Shown: in pieces, positions 34,086 through 46,080 of the stretch
Numbering within the stretch: position 1 is the stretch's first letter
Layout of the letters: the number at the start of each line of letters is the position of its first letter
DNA from: Labia minor
Taxonomy: Eukaryota; Arthropoda; Insecta; Dermaptera; Spongiphoridae
Length of the DNA stretch: 64,000 nucleotides
Direction of reading: 5' to 3'
NCBI GenBank assembly: GCA_963082975.1
Contig: OY720350.1
Location: forward strand, 9,691,488 to 9,755,487
Program-made: the position numbers and the translations under genes
Notes under the pieces: generated by a model
What the model was told of the DNA's origin: nothing
Database searches by the model: none
Seen by the model: only the letters and a program-made list of their open reading frames with translations

Positions 34086-34418
34086 CAAGGGCGGATTTAG
34101 GCCTAGGGCCCGTAATTTTAGGGGTCCCGTAAAACGGTTAAAAAAATCGTGAATTTTTTCACTTTTGCGATCAATATTTTCGACTTTTTTAAATTTTTTT
34201 CAACATGGTTCTAAAAAAAAAGGTAAAATGATTTTGCGATCACGATTTTTCAGGCTCTAAGTAAGTTATCACCAAGTGTGCCCACCCCTGCTATATTATT
34301 TCAAAAAAGTTCTCTTCAGTAATAATTTTTTTAAATGAAAAATAAAATAAAAAATAGATTTTATGTTATTTGATGGGTGGGGGTGCTTAGGGCCCGAAAA
34401 TTACTTAATCCGGCACTT
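34086..34418. mobile_element. hAT-type MITE with perfect 8-bp duplication
   Basis: Edges CAAGGGCGGATTTAGG and CTTAATCCGGCACTT (imperfect inverted repeat; GGGCCC lies inside both). AATATACT flanks both sides (34078-34085, 34419-34426). The interior, on the minus strand, includes CATTTTACCTTTTTTTTAG then AACCATGTTG, the module shared with other MITEs. Confidence 0.85.
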
Positions 34419-34426
34419 AATATACT

Positions 34427-36181
34427 AGTAAATAATATAATAATCTCTTGTAAATATTTATGTTATTATTATAATTATTATTATTAATATAGAGAGAATA
34501 AACATTTAAGGATATAGAGAACCTAAGTTACCCATGAACTACGGAATCTTGATTGGTGAATGTTGATACTAGAAATGTGTAGTTTACTGCACTACTCTAT
34601 ATATATTTATATGTATTTCTTTATTTATTACATTAATAATAATATTTTGCATATCTTGAAAATGATTTAAATAAACAAATGATTAGTTAAAATTATTAAA
34701 GAGCTACGTTTCGGCATTTCTAATTTATAAATTTAGAAAATTAAACAATATTAAACAAATATCTTTAATATATTTAAAAGATAAATTTTAATTATAATAA
34801 TATAAAGTAAATCTAAAATAGGAAGAATTTTTTATTTTGATTCATTGTACAGATTCATTCCAAAAGATAAATTTATATATATATATATATATATATATAA
34901 ATGTAAAATTTTATTTATTATCCCATTAAAGTTGTAATTCCTTATTTGTAGCTATAAAAAAATTTATAACGACACTTTAATAAAAATGGATTTTCGTTGT
35001 TCTTTTTTCGCTTTCTCTTTTGGTTTATTTTTTTTATTTTTTTTTAATAAAAAAGAAAAATTTGAAGAAAAAAAAAGAAACTAATTTTTGTAAGATTTTC
35101 CGTTTTTAATCTCTTACAAGATTCATTTTAAATATTATCAACATTAAAGAGTATATTTTATAAATTTTAATTTTAATTTTATTTCTAGATTTACTAGAAA
35201 TAATACATGTATTTTTCAAAATTATTATTATCGTATGATTTATTTCTTGAATTTAAATCATTTTAGGTTTTATTGGATTTGATATTTCCATTTTATATTA
35301 ATTTATATGATTATTATAAACATTTAAAATAAATAAGAAATGTTATTTTGATTTATTTATTTTAGAGATGATTCATTTTAATTTATTTTGATTTGATATT
35401 GAATCGATTATAAGTATAATAGTATGATGATAATTAATTTTGATTGACAAATGATTCCTATAATAATTTGTCATATTCTAATTAGAATTAAAACCGCCTT
35501 TTGTACGTTAAATAATCTAAAAAAAATGAAAAATTAAGTTCTAAAAAACACAATACAAATCAACATATTCATTAAGAAAAAAAAAAATTGAATCAATGAA
35601 CTCCTTTGACATTATAATGAACCCATGATTGATTAGTTTATAATTAAAGTAAGATTTTTAATCCTTTTTTTTTACGTTTATTATTCGTCTTTTTTTCTGA
35701 ATTCATGCCAAAATGTCCATTGTACTCTTAGATGTTTTCACAAACAACCGGTTTGAATAAAAAAAATGACCCAACCGCAACTAGTTTGTTGTTATTTTCA
35801 CCGAAGGACCATAAAGTTTTCGTTTTTAAAGTCACTTTTGATGATAACAACAAAGAAAACTAAAAAATCCTTTTTACGCCTGAAATTTCACCTACTAGGA
35901 AGAATTGATATATCAGTCAGTATATGAAATGATTGGATTGGATAGTTCAATGTGCAAAAGTGGAATAGAAAAGTTCATCTGGTAGAGTGGCAAACCATGT
36001 ATAGCAGAGAAAATATTACCACTGATAATACGATGAATGATAATCCATGTTATATACAATATAGAAAAGATAGCAAAATTCAATTAGCCCCGGAGGAAGT
36101 CTCGATTAGAAGTTATTTTCAATTGATTTTGATTAAACTACATGAGATTTTCGAGATTATTTCTTCTTTCATTGTTATTTA
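34427..36181. other. AT-rich unique DNA
   Basis: (AT)n at about 34873-34899. Islands at 35700-35900 and 35950-36170 are somewhat more complex, without a gene I can name. Confidence 0.4.
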
Positions 36182-36635
36182 CGAGAGTGGGGTGAAAAGT
36201 TTACGGCTTTACCAAGAAAAACGACGTTTTTACATTTTTATTTTGCTTTATTTTTCAACATTCAAGATAGCTGAGACCTGTACGATGTCAGCTGAACGCG
36301 TGCGAAATATTTTGCACAACCATTTGAATATGGAAAGCCGTGTGTAACGTGGGAGCTGCGTTTGCTAACGTTAGACCAAAAACTGCTTCGAAAAACCATT
36401 TCTACCGACAATTTGGCGCTGTAGGCGTAATCCAAACCAATTTTTGCGTCGATTCATAATTGTTGATGAGACTTAAATTAAATTAAATGTAATTAAATTA
36501 ATTAATTAATTAAATTAGTTAAATTAATTAGAACACCCTCATGAGAAATGTATCAGTGTTGATGGAGATTATGTTGAAAAATATAGCAAAAAAAAATTTT
36601 TCTTGATCAGGCGGGAAACTTTTCACCCCAACCTC
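36182..36635 (+). pseudogene. Internally deleted mariner-like element
   Basis: Ends CGAGAGTGGGGTGAAAAGTT and (reverse complement) CGAGGTTGGGGTGAAAAGTT, flanked by TA on both sides. The inside holds a transposase piece in shifting frames: AERVRNILHNHLNM, LLTLDQKLLRK, NPNQFLRRF, then VDET, which contains the first catalytic aspartate in mariners. An A/T-rich (TTAA)n patch at 36474-36530 replaces sequence, and the second and third acidic residues are lost. Confidence 0.8.
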
Positions 36636-37389
36636 GTATTTACAGATATAAAGGAATAAATGTTTTGTAATTTTAAAATTAAGTTAATGTGTGTGTTAAT
36701 TTTCTAAAATTTTGTAAAATTCAAATACAAAGAGGAAATAAAAAGAATTTTTAAGATACATGATTCTTCAAGATAATTAATTTTAAAATTAATTTCCTAA
36801 AAAAAAAATTATTTTTTTTTTCTTTCAATAAAATTTTATAATACGATAAAACTTAAAATTTTTTTTTTTCTTTTTTTTTTCTTTTTAAATTAGCATTAAT
36901 AAAAACTAATAAAATATTGATCAAAACTGTTATTTTATTTATTTTTTTTTTTTAATTATTAAAAAACTATTATTTATTTTTTAATTAAATATTAAATATA
37001 GATAATAAATAAATCGTAATTTTTCCCTTTAAATTCTGCTTTCAGTCATCCATTCACGTCTGCCCATTCACAAAAACATTTTTTTTTTTCCTTTCCATCT
37101 ACTTGATCTTCTCCTTAAGCCATAAAATACAGATTTGATAGTGAAAATATCATAAATATGTTGATATATAAAAAAAAATTCACAAATCTATTTTCCCCAA
37201 TTCCATTTAAATAGTCCGCGTTCGACTTAGACTTTTTAACTCTTTTTCTCCCTTCTGCAATATAAATATCTAAAAAGTTTTCTCTTTATAAAACATATTT
37301 GCTCTATCTTTGACGATTTGAATAGAGCCCAATAAATCTTGACGAAAATAGAAGATGTAGAAGAGAGGAGATAAAATTAAATAAACTGA
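36636..37389. other. AT-rich spacer
   Basis: Homopolymer-rich; nothing recognised. Confidence 0.5.
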
Positions 37390-37760
37390 AAGTTGGTTGG
37401 CGAAAAAAGGCGCGGCGAAAGACCCATGGGGCCCTTTTATTATTTATCATGTCCGATCTTATCATTAGTCATAACGGTAGCATGTCAATAAATAAGCATG
37501 GGTCGTATCTTACCCCCAGGGTCCTTGATAACTATTTTAATTTGATTAATCATGTGGTTTTGTACATGTTGCTCTTTCTTTTCTTCCCTCGAGGAATACA
37601 CCGAGGGAGGAAGTCAATCCCATCCAATCACCATATTCTCCACGGTTTTCCCCATCATCTTGTCCCGACCTTCCCCAGCTTGGCTCTGTCACTTAATTTA
37701 TAGGGTCCCTAGGGAGAAATTCGGCTTTGCGTTGCGGTCCGAATAAAAATCTCACCACTG
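37390..37760. promoter_or_regulatory. Complex unique island, possible enhancer-like DNA
   Basis: About 350 bp of balanced, non-repetitive sequence with words such as TTTATTATTTATCATG and GTCAATAAATAAGC (forkhead/Hox-like). Two plus-strand frames overlap and look non-coding. Function inferred from composition only. Confidence 0.2.
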
Positions 37761-38429
37761 GTCATTTAGATTGCTTTTCGACTAAAAAAAAAAAAAAAAT
37801 TCAAATTGCCTATTTAGAATCAACGAAGCATTTATTTAATTTTTAACTAGTCGTTTGAACCGGAGGGTTAAGTCCCTTCAAGGGATTATTCTATGACCGT
37901 TGCTTTTATTATATCTCAAGGCTTAATTAATTTCAACTCTTCATGTTCTTTTTAAAGTAAAAAAAAGAGAGAGCTCTTTATTTTACATTTTTTTACTATT
38001 TTTATTCATTTTGATTTTCATCAAATTAGGTAAGTTAATTATAAATAAAAAATGAATTAAATCCTTGTGATATAACTAATATACTATTTCAATATTAATA
38101 AATAAATAATAAATATTGAACCCATATTTGAAATAATTAACAATCATATCATCATATTTTAATTTTGATTTTAATAACTTGATTCAAAAAAAATTTTTTT
38201 TTATTCTTCAAGAATCACTTCTTTAATTATTAGTACAGATATCTATATATTTAAAAGACAGTTCTATCACATACTCCTCCTAAACGACATATGCGATTTG
38301 GGCCATTCCAATGCCATTGAATAGCCCTCGGGCTAATCAATTAATAGCGTGAAATTCATTGGAAAACAATAAATACTTTTTGAGAAAAGTGAAAAAATAT
38401 TTTTTTTCTTACTTTTTATTATTTTTATA
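37761..38429. other. AT-rich spacer
   Basis: Nothing recognised apart from short complex stretches near 37850-37930 and 38270-38360. Confidence 0.45.
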
Positions 38430-38805
38430 TGTGACGTCACAGCCACCGCTTCTTATATCTTATGTATTATAAATAAAATAAAAAATTAAAAATATTTATG
38501 TTATATCCATATTATTTGTGACGTCACAGCCACCGCTTCTTATATCTTATGTATTATAAATAAAATAAAATTAAAAATATTTATGTTATATCCAAATCTG
38601 TTTTTTATTGCATTAATAGATACATTTAAATTAAGAAAAAACTAATGAAGACGATTTTTCCCAGAGATGTGACCAATAAAACTCGATTTTTCTTTATAAT
38701 TACTATCTATGGTGTGCATTTCAAAAAATGTGCCACTCGGGGGTATAGGGGGTGGAGCCTTCGTGTAGGTGTGAAGAGAGCCGAAGGCGCTCTGAGCTGC
38801 TAGTA
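38430..38805. mobile_element. Rearranged HINE-like fragment with an internal tandem duplication
   Basis: GTGACGTCACAGCCACCGCT plus about 65 bp occurs twice in tandem (about 38431-38510 and 38518-38600). It matches the family A GACGTCA region in plus orientation. At 38630-38680 a family A segment appears in the opposite orientation. The end (GAGAGCCGAAGGCGCTCT) forms a hairpin and resembles the 3' edge of a further, unnamed family. Confidence 0.55.
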
Positions 38806-40147
38806 TTTATTTATTTGTTTATTTTCAAATTTATACATTGTTCTTTATGAAAATTAAGCTTCATTTTGGTTAGTACACACACACACAGTACAAAGCTAAT
38901 TCTTTATATTAAAAATTAATATTAAAGTGATATTCTTCTTTCATATTCATTTTTCGTTTTTTTGAATTAGAATTTAATTATAATTTAATTTTGATAAAAC
39001 ATACTAAAAAATAAAATTTCATTATTTGATATAGAGAAATGCTTTTTTTTCAGATAATATGATAGAAAAATAAAAAAATATCCTAGATGTAAAAAGGTGA
39101 AGCGTTAAAATTAAAATTGTTAATCTTATAAAAACAATGATTTACCAATGAAGGCTGTGACAAGAATACAGGGGAGACTTTAGATAAAAGAGTGGGTAGT
39201 AGTTTAGACCTTTGGGGTTCGTAATCTATAGACTTGCTTAGTTTGGATCAAAATGAGATAATATATATAAGTGCTTAAGTGTAGGGTAGATTAGGAGGGG
39301 TTGTGATAATCAGCCTCGTTTGTCTCCAAGTGTCAACTTTCAACTTGCCAACCTCGTGGCCAACTTTGCTCTTTATTTTTTTCTCTCCTTCTCCAAACTC
39401 CCTTTGCACTTATAACTTTTTAGCCAGAAAGCTAATCAATGTGTATTTTTATCTTTCACCTAATAATGCTCTCTTTATTGTTTCAATTTATGATTTACTG
39501 TTTTATTTCACGAGAAGGAAAGAAGTGAGCAGCCAGCATTGGGTTAATGAATAAATGAAGAACATGACTTGGTCATTAGACCGATTAGGCGTGTGTCTTG
39601 TTGTTGTGGTTCGTCCCTCAATAATTGGGAGAGTAATTAATACTTAACTAGTTACCAAGCATCCTTTATCCCCAGATTCCTACCACTTTCCGAGTTTCAA
39701 TAGGATTTCGCTCCTATTATTGAAGCGATAAATCAATTAAAAATTGATTTTATTTCTTATAAGAAATCCTTTCATCATTTCTAAATTGTAAATTTTATTA
39801 ATAATAAGGATAGAGGAGAAAAACCTTAAAAATTAAGGTTAACTTTTTTGTTGTGAGATAAATAAAAAAGTGATTCAAGAAGTTAACAATATTAATACAA
39901 CTTGATTCAACTTTAATTTATAAGATGGCGCCACGTGAGAAAAAATAATTAATGAAAATAGTAACAATAATAAATATAATGGTTAAATTTCTTGCTATTC
40001 TGATAGATGATATTAATATAATATCTTGTTCAAATTACTATACATATTGTTTTTATAATATTATGGTGAAATTGGATTCATTTCATATTGTATTAGTCTA
40101 TTTCATTTCAAAATTCAATAGTTTCAATTGATGTTATTTAGAAATAA
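38806..40147. other. Unique DNA, A/T-rich with complex stretch 39130-39680
   Basis: No gene found. 39290-39560 has an 83-codon plus-strand frame that looks like composition only. Confidence 0.4.
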
Positions 40148-40612
40148 ATCTGGAGTGTCTCCACTTGACTATCTAGCGATTTGAAATAGATTAAATAACA
40201 TATATTATATTTAAATTAAATTTAAATAATTCAATTATAAATTAAAATTAATAAATAATATTTATTAAATAAGCGCGTGTTTGGCTCTTTGTTGATGGCA
40301 CCATTTCACGTGCTGGTGCGTGATTTGCAGTGTTAAAAAATTAATTCTGGTACTATCAGCGATTCCATCAAGCTGAAATTGTATACATAGCAGTTTTATA
40401 CAATTTTTAATAATGGGAAAAACTAACAAACATATATCTTTATTTTTACGGTCAGTTTAAAGGAAAACAAATCAAAACGTGGTAGGTAATGACCCACTTC
40501 CGGATGAGTTACATTTCTCAAAAGTTGAGAGAAAACTCCAAATTTTGAATAATGCCCGTGTACCAAATTTCGTGATTCTAGCTCAAACCGTTTTTGCGTA
40601 ATCTTGACTACT

Positions 40613-40613
40613 T

Positions 40614-40672
<59 letters not shown>
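40613..40672. repeat. (CA)n-(TA)n microsatellite
   Basis: About 15 CA units followed by about 14 TA units. It is the site where the foldback element sits. Confidence 0.95.
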
Positions 40673-40675
<3 letters not shown>

Positions 40676-41131
40676 CTATCAGATTTATCAGGGATATAAT
40701 CACGTATTTTTGTGAGATTGTTTTCTCGACGTTTCGGCACCCATTTTGGCCCCATTTTCAAGAGATTATTTAGGTTAGAATATTTTTGGGATTCTGGGTC
40801 TTAGTCTGTGTGACCTAGAGTTAATATCGGGATTTTGGGTTGATAGGTTGGATGTTGGCCTCGGGCTATTGTCTGGTACGGACGTGTGCCAGAGTCAGGA
40901 TTGCTCAGGATTCTTCGGAGCTCCACAACAACACAGTGAATACAAAACCACCCAACCTATCAAACCCAAAATCCCGATATTAACCCTTGGTCACACAGAC
41001 TAAGACCCAGAATCCCAAAAATATTCCCACCTAAATAATCTCTTGAAAATGGCGCCAAAATGGGTGCCGAAACGTCGAGAAAACAATCTCACAAAAATAC
41101 GTGATTATATCCCTGATAAATCTGATAGTAA
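40673..41131. mobile_element. Foldback element 2 (179-bp inverted arms)
   Basis: Arms 40673-40851 and about 40949-41131 are near-perfect reverse complements around a 97-bp loop. The edge is TTACTATCAGATTTATCAGG. Each arm contains TGGGTGCCGAAACGTCGAG (the sense in the right arm). There is no protein of recognisable function, though a short frame crosses the right arm. Arms differ at few positions, implying recent origin or gene conversion. Confidence 0.85.
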
Positions 41132-41225
41132 TAATAACAATAACATTCACGGAAACCTAAACCAACATATATATATATATATGTACACACACACAGACAT
41201 TTTTCTCAACCTTAGTGAAAATGAC

Positions 41226-41684
41226 TTAGGAACTTTCAAAACGTATAAAAACATCAAAAATTTTTGTGATCGCAATACTATCTCTGGCGAGATAATAAAA
41301 ACATAACATTGGATTTCTTATTATATTTTGTTTGTTTGTTATTTGATTAGCACAAAAAAAAATATCATGCTGGTTGGCATATTTTGATGGATTAAAAATA
41401 AACCTGATTTCATCAACACCCTCCAGTTCCAACCCCTTAATCCGAATGATATCATCACTTTGGCTAATGTGCATCATGTAATTCTGTTTAGCCTGTAGAT
41501 TTTCACAATCGGGATGGCCGTCATGTCCAATCCGGAGAGACGAGGATTTAGCCTCAGGGCCGTTCAAATGGTTGTTAATGGCCAAATTCAATAATCCTCT
41601 GGGCGTTCCCCCGATCGACCAACATCTTTTTTTTTCATTATCTGTATTGTGAATATCTAAATATTTTAAATCCTTAAATTTTTA
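41226..41684 (-). CDS. Candidate exon, weakly metalloprotease-like
   Basis: A minus-strand frame stays open from about 41684 to 41226. Its first 100 or so residues have protein-like composition: KRCWSIGGTPRGLLNLAINN, then SLRIGHDGHPDCENLQ and QNYMMHIS. HDG-x-x-DC followed by a Y-M-M at about ten residues resembles the stretch after the zinc-binding helix in ADAM/ADAMTS (M12) enzymes, but HExxH itself is not present here. CAG|GTTTAT after the codons for VDEI could be a splice donor; past it the frame runs into the family B HINE. A hAT MITE (41736-42200) lies just upstream. Identification is tentative. Confidence 0.3.
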
Positions 41685-41735
41685 ATTTAAATTACTTATA
41701 CATAGTAAAGATCAATAACAAATATTATTCTACCT

Positions 41736-42200
41736 CAGAGGTTCTTAAACCTTTGTACTCCGCGGACCCCCACTTGAAAAAAAAATTTTTGACGGACCCC
41801 ATCCCAACTTTAGGTACTTTACGTCATTTTATTAGTTAATTTCTGGCTTACGATCTCATAAGAACAAGGATATATGATGGATATTTCTAACAGTGTTTGG
41901 TGAATAACGATTTTTTTGCATATAGTAGAACACATTTTATTAGAAACTATAATATTGAAGAAAGAAAATTCAGCTAAATATGAAGATGGAAACGGTAGCA
42001 ATAGTTTTCTTGCACATTTCGTTGAATTTGGGTATTTGATCTCTGTTTCCTCACAAAGCCATGCCATTGCTTCTTTTATATTAATTAAAGTTTTAACTGA
42101 CTCATCATTTTCTCGTGCACCTGTACGATGGCTTTGCGGACCCCCAGTAAAGGCTTCGCGGACCCCCAGGGGTCCGCGGACCACAGTTTAAGAACCTCTG
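41736..42200 (-). mobile_element. hAT element remnant with transposase C-terminus
   Basis: Inverted ends CAGAGGTTCTTAAAC / GTTTAAGAACCTCTG (one mismatch) and GTCCGCGG motifs inside both. A perfect 8-bp duplication TTCTACCT flanks it (41728-41735, 42201-42208). The minus strand keeps a decayed piece of a hAT transposase: IKEAMAWLCEETEIKYP and KLLLPFPSSYLAEFSFFNII, corresponding to the C-terminal dimerisation region. Too short and diverged to be active. Confidence 0.85.
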
Positions 42201-42208
42201 TTCTACCT

Positions 42209-44919
42209 TATTTCATTAATTATTATTTTTCTTTATTTAAAATATAATCAATATATATATATATATTAAATGGAAAAATTTCAAATCGAATTATTGGATT
42301 TATATTCTAATTTATGTTTATTTATTTATTTTTTAATAAAGGTTATTTGAATTATTACTATAATATTTGATTTTATATTTATTTAATTTCCCACATGAAT
42401 GATTGTGTATCAACACATGCATGAAATAAAATTATCATGTTTATAATGAAAATATATACATTAATATTTATTATAATAAATTTTATATTTAATATAATAG
42501 ATATATTTAAAAATAAATAATTATTTTTCTGTATATTTACCATAATATATAGCAAGTACGTAGGAGTATACACCAGTATATATATACATATATATGGTAT
42601 TTAACATGTGATGATACTGGATAAATTTAAAAATTAATTATAATTAAGCTATAATTATAAATATTTATTTTTATTAAACACTGGGTAAATTTTTAAAATT
42701 CAAATAAAGAGAAAAAAGTTGTTTTTTTTTAATATTTTTGATAAGATTATTGAATGGTTGAAATGATTCTTCATGTTATTTTTTTTTATTTTATAGGTAC
42801 CAAGTATTTTATCACAGATTTCAATAAAAAGTTTTTAATTTAGATAATAGATTTTTTGTTTGAATAATAAATACACACAATCACATCGACGAAAAATGAG
42901 CCCTTGCCAGGCAAAGAACCGACCGAGTATTTAAAAATAATTAAAAACAATATTTATATCTATACCTGTATATGTATTTTTAAATCCGACCTATACATAT
43001 ATATATATAATTATTATTATATATAAGCCACGGCCGGAAGTGCCAAGTACATAGTCGCAGCTCGTACGCTTACTGCATCATTTGGCCAAGAGAATTAGGT
43101 ATTTTGCACGACTTTAAAATTTTTAAATTCTTTATTTTTTTCTGTGAAATGATTTAACACTGAGCTCACTAGTATTCTATGAGAGTAATTATAGAAATAT
43201 TACATATATCGATTTTTTAGTAAAAATCATTTTTGTTGAGAAAGTATCAAAAAAAAAAAAGAAATATTTTTAAAACTATAATTAAAATGACTAAATTATA
43301 TTATTTTGGGATTTTATTTTTAGTTTAATTACTACTATATTTTAAGTGAAAAATTTCCGACAACGAGTAAATATGCCTAATAAAATAAATAAAATAATAC
43401 TAAACTAATATGTCGATATCATCTCAGTTAAATAAATTAACATGTAAAAAAAATTCAATTTTTAATTAATAATCGTAATTAATTATGATGACAGGACTTA
43501 TAAGAGGAGACAAATTCAGTCAATTTCTGAAAATGAGAGTTTAGTAAAAAATTAAATAATTTTTTATTATAAAAAAAAAAAAAATCCGATTTATATCTGT
43601 TCTTTTTTCTACTTTCTTTCTTTAATGATAGACCTCATTTCTTAGTTCAACTTTTTTATATTAAATAATATCACCCACAAATTGGGGAAATGGACTTGAA
43701 GAAATTTCAGTGAAAAATTTCATCGTTCGTAAACATAACATTTTTCCCTCAAAGTCTTTTGCGATTTTTTTTTTCTTCTTTAGATAAAAACGTTACCATC
43801 TTTGTATAAACAGATAAAGAGAAGATTCCCTTCTCGTCTCTATCTTTATCACTCTACCGATACTGAACTCAAATGTACACGCCCAAATATCCCCATTTCC
43901 AGCCATCTTCATCCAATTTCCCTCGCATGTATGGTAAATCATGTCCATTCAAGGTAACTGATCCTCATCCCCTCATAAAAATTATGTATTGATTTATTAT
44001 TATATACTCTCATGAGTAGTAACTATAACTTTATTGAACCGTCCAATACCTAATCAAATTACACTTGTGAAATATTGATAAAAAAAAAATTAATTAATCT
44101 CATTGGTTTATTAATTTCTAAATTATCTTCCAAATGGATAAAAATTGAAATTATATAATAACAGTGTTTATCATAAATATTGTATTTTATTTTAAACCTT
44201 AAAAAATTTGATATGAAATATATATTATTTTTTTTATTTTATTTTTTAATTTATTAATTATTAATATTAATATTTATTTATTTATTTGAATTTTATGGAA
44301 ATATAGAAAATCAATTTATGATAAAGCTTGATTTTTAATGATGAATAAATTTTGGATATAATTAATTATTCATAAATATATTATTTTGTTTTATAAAACT
44401 TTTAAATTTATTTATTTATTATTTATTTCATAATTAAAATAAATTATTATTATTTGGTTAAAATTACACAAATTACGATAGTATTTTTTTTTTTTAAAAA
44501 AAAAAAAAGTTTTAATAAAATATTCAATTTAAAAAAAAAAATAATAAATCTGAAAAAAAAATTTCCTTATTTTTATCAAATATTCTTTTTAGTTATTATT
44601 ACAGCTGTTCTTTTAGTCTTCGTTCTCAACATCTTACATTAGAAATAAATAATGTAACGAAAAAAAAAAAAAAAAATGTACGAAGATTTTTTATTTCTAT
44701 TTTAATTTAAAATGTTAAATTTTTTATTAAAAAAAAATATTTTACGTATTTCTTCAAGTACTTTAATGATTCATCATTAAAATAATAAATAAATACAAAA
44801 AAAACAACATAAAGATTCAAGACCAATTTCTTAAAGTAAAATACCGTGGGTCCGTTGATTTCCCATAAGACTTGTGTGTGTCTTGTCTTTAATTTAAATA
44901 TCTTACGAAGACAATGAAT

Positions 44920-44922
<3 letters not shown>
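42209..44922. other. AT-rich unique DNA
   Basis: Mostly low complexity. A 70-bp GC-richer patch at 43026-43110 (GCCACGGCCGGAAGTGCC...) and a moderately complex stretch at 43660-43980 are unexplained. No coding sequence recognised. Confidence 0.45.

Positions 44923-44962
<40 letters not shown>
44923..44962. repeat. (AT)n microsatellite
   Basis: About 20 AT units, immediately before a candidate short coding frame. Confidence 0.95.
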
Positions 44963-44966
<4 letters not shown>

Positions 44967-44975
44967 ATCCCTTAA

Positions 44976-45206
44976 GGGGAAGACTTAAGACGGGCTTTAA
45001 CTTCAGATGAAAATGAAGTGACTTTTGACAGCTTTATGAAGACAGATAATTTCGAGGATTTAGTTATTAATTTATTAAGATATAAAAAATATATAGAGGA
45101 GGGTCTAGTTCAAATTGAGAAGACCATACTGGGTCATAAAAGACTACGCTGGTTGCATTTTAATGAAAAAGATTTAATAGAATCACTAAAGATAGATCTA
45201 TTTTAG
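44976..45206 (+). CDS. Candidate exon or short ORF, unknown function
   Basis: Open frame of 76 codons between stops, with no ATG until mid-frame; reads GEDLRRALTSDENEVTFDSF ... NLLRYKKYIEEGLVQ ... LIESLKIDLF and a stop. Acidic/amphipathic composition with heptad-like leucines is protein-like and unlike the A/T background. It may be the last exon of a gene or a transposon remnant. Not recognised. Confidence 0.3.
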   Translation, partial: GEDLRRALTSDENEVTFDSFMKTDNFEDLVINLLRYKKYIEEGLVQIEKTILGHKRLRWLHFNEKDLIESLKIDLF

Positions 45207-45538
45207 TAGTTTTTCTAAAAGGGCATTTTATTTGTATTAAAATTTGACAAATGTAAATAATTATAATTAATATAATAATAACATTTATCTTTATAATAAT
45301 TTGAACTATTTGAGACATAATTATGAGGAAAAAATTATTAAATATGAGATCTAGAAATTCTCAAATAAGAGACTACACAATTTTAGAGAGACTTCATTAA
45401 TAATTCATAATTCAATAAGATATTTATTATAATTTTTTGAATAATAGTAGTTTTCTTTCATTAAATTAGAAAAATGGGAAGTTTTTTAAAAATTCTGAAG
45501 CAAATAGTGTGTTTAAGTTTTATAATAATTATACATAG
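45207..45538. other. AT-rich spacer
   Basis: Nothing supportable. Confidence 0.5.
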
Positions 45539-45546
45539 GTGTAGAA

Positions 45547-45829
45547 CAGTGATTCTCAACCTTTTTTTTTTTACCGCGGCACACTTTTAAAAATTTGGCG
45601 GTACACAAAGAAAAAGATAAGTGTAAAAATTTACCATATTGAAAAAAGTGGTCCCAAAAAATTTTGAAAAAATTTAGAAAAAAAAGTCGGAAATGTTTAA
45701 GAACCTAGTCCCAAAAACGTTTTACCTTTCTTTTAGAACCAATATGAAAAAATTTAGAAAAAAAAATTTAAGAGCCTTGTAGTCTCGCGGCACAATAAAG
45801 TGACGCGGCACACTGGTTGAGAATCACTG
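45547..45829. mobile_element. hAT-type MITE with perfect duplication
   Basis: Ends CAGTGATTCTCAACC / GGTTGAGAATCACTG are a perfect 15-bp inverted repeat, followed by GCGGCAC motifs. Perfect 8-bp duplication GTGTAGAA (45539-45546, 45830-45837). The interior carries the shared module GTTTTACCTTTCTTTTAGAA then CCAATATGAAAA. Confidence 0.95.
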
Positions 45830-45837
45830 GTGTAGAA

Positions 45838-46080
45838 GTATGAAACCGGAATTTCCCTATAGATGGTGCTCGCTATCAGTTTACAGACCGTAAGACCGCT
45901 TCTTATTTTTTTTTTGTTTTTCATAAAAACAAATCTTAATTTTTATTCATTTTTATTTAAATTTTCATAATCACAGTTATAATACTTTTGTTATCTTTTC
46001 TTTTATATTTATTAGTAAATTAGTTTAAAAATAAAATAAAAAAAATATATATAATTTTTTAATAATTTCTCTCATTAATT
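45838..46080. other. AT-rich spacer
   Basis: Nothing recognised; short complex start to about 45900. Confidence 0.45.

Larger units (their letters stand above)
40148..41301 (-). mobile_element. HINE-like family B copy split by foldback element 2
   Basis: Left edge hairpin TGGAGTGTCTCCA and CGACTATCTCGC-equivalent, then the full family B middle to an ACACAC tract at 40613. After the 40673-41131 insertion it resumes at CACACACAGACATTTTTCTC and ends CTCTGGCGAGATAATAAAA. The two halves join at the central microsatellite. Confidence 0.75.

Noticed and set aside
37449-37746. Overlapping plus-strand frames of 84 and 64 codons
   Set aside because: Two frames share the same DNA and neither shows conserved motifs or codon pattern; composition alone explains them.
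40423-40761. 112-codon minus-strand frame across foldback element 2
   Set aside because: It reads through a (CA)n/(TA)n microsatellite and an inverted-repeat arm; the peptide has CVCVCV and IYIYIY runs typical of simple repeats.
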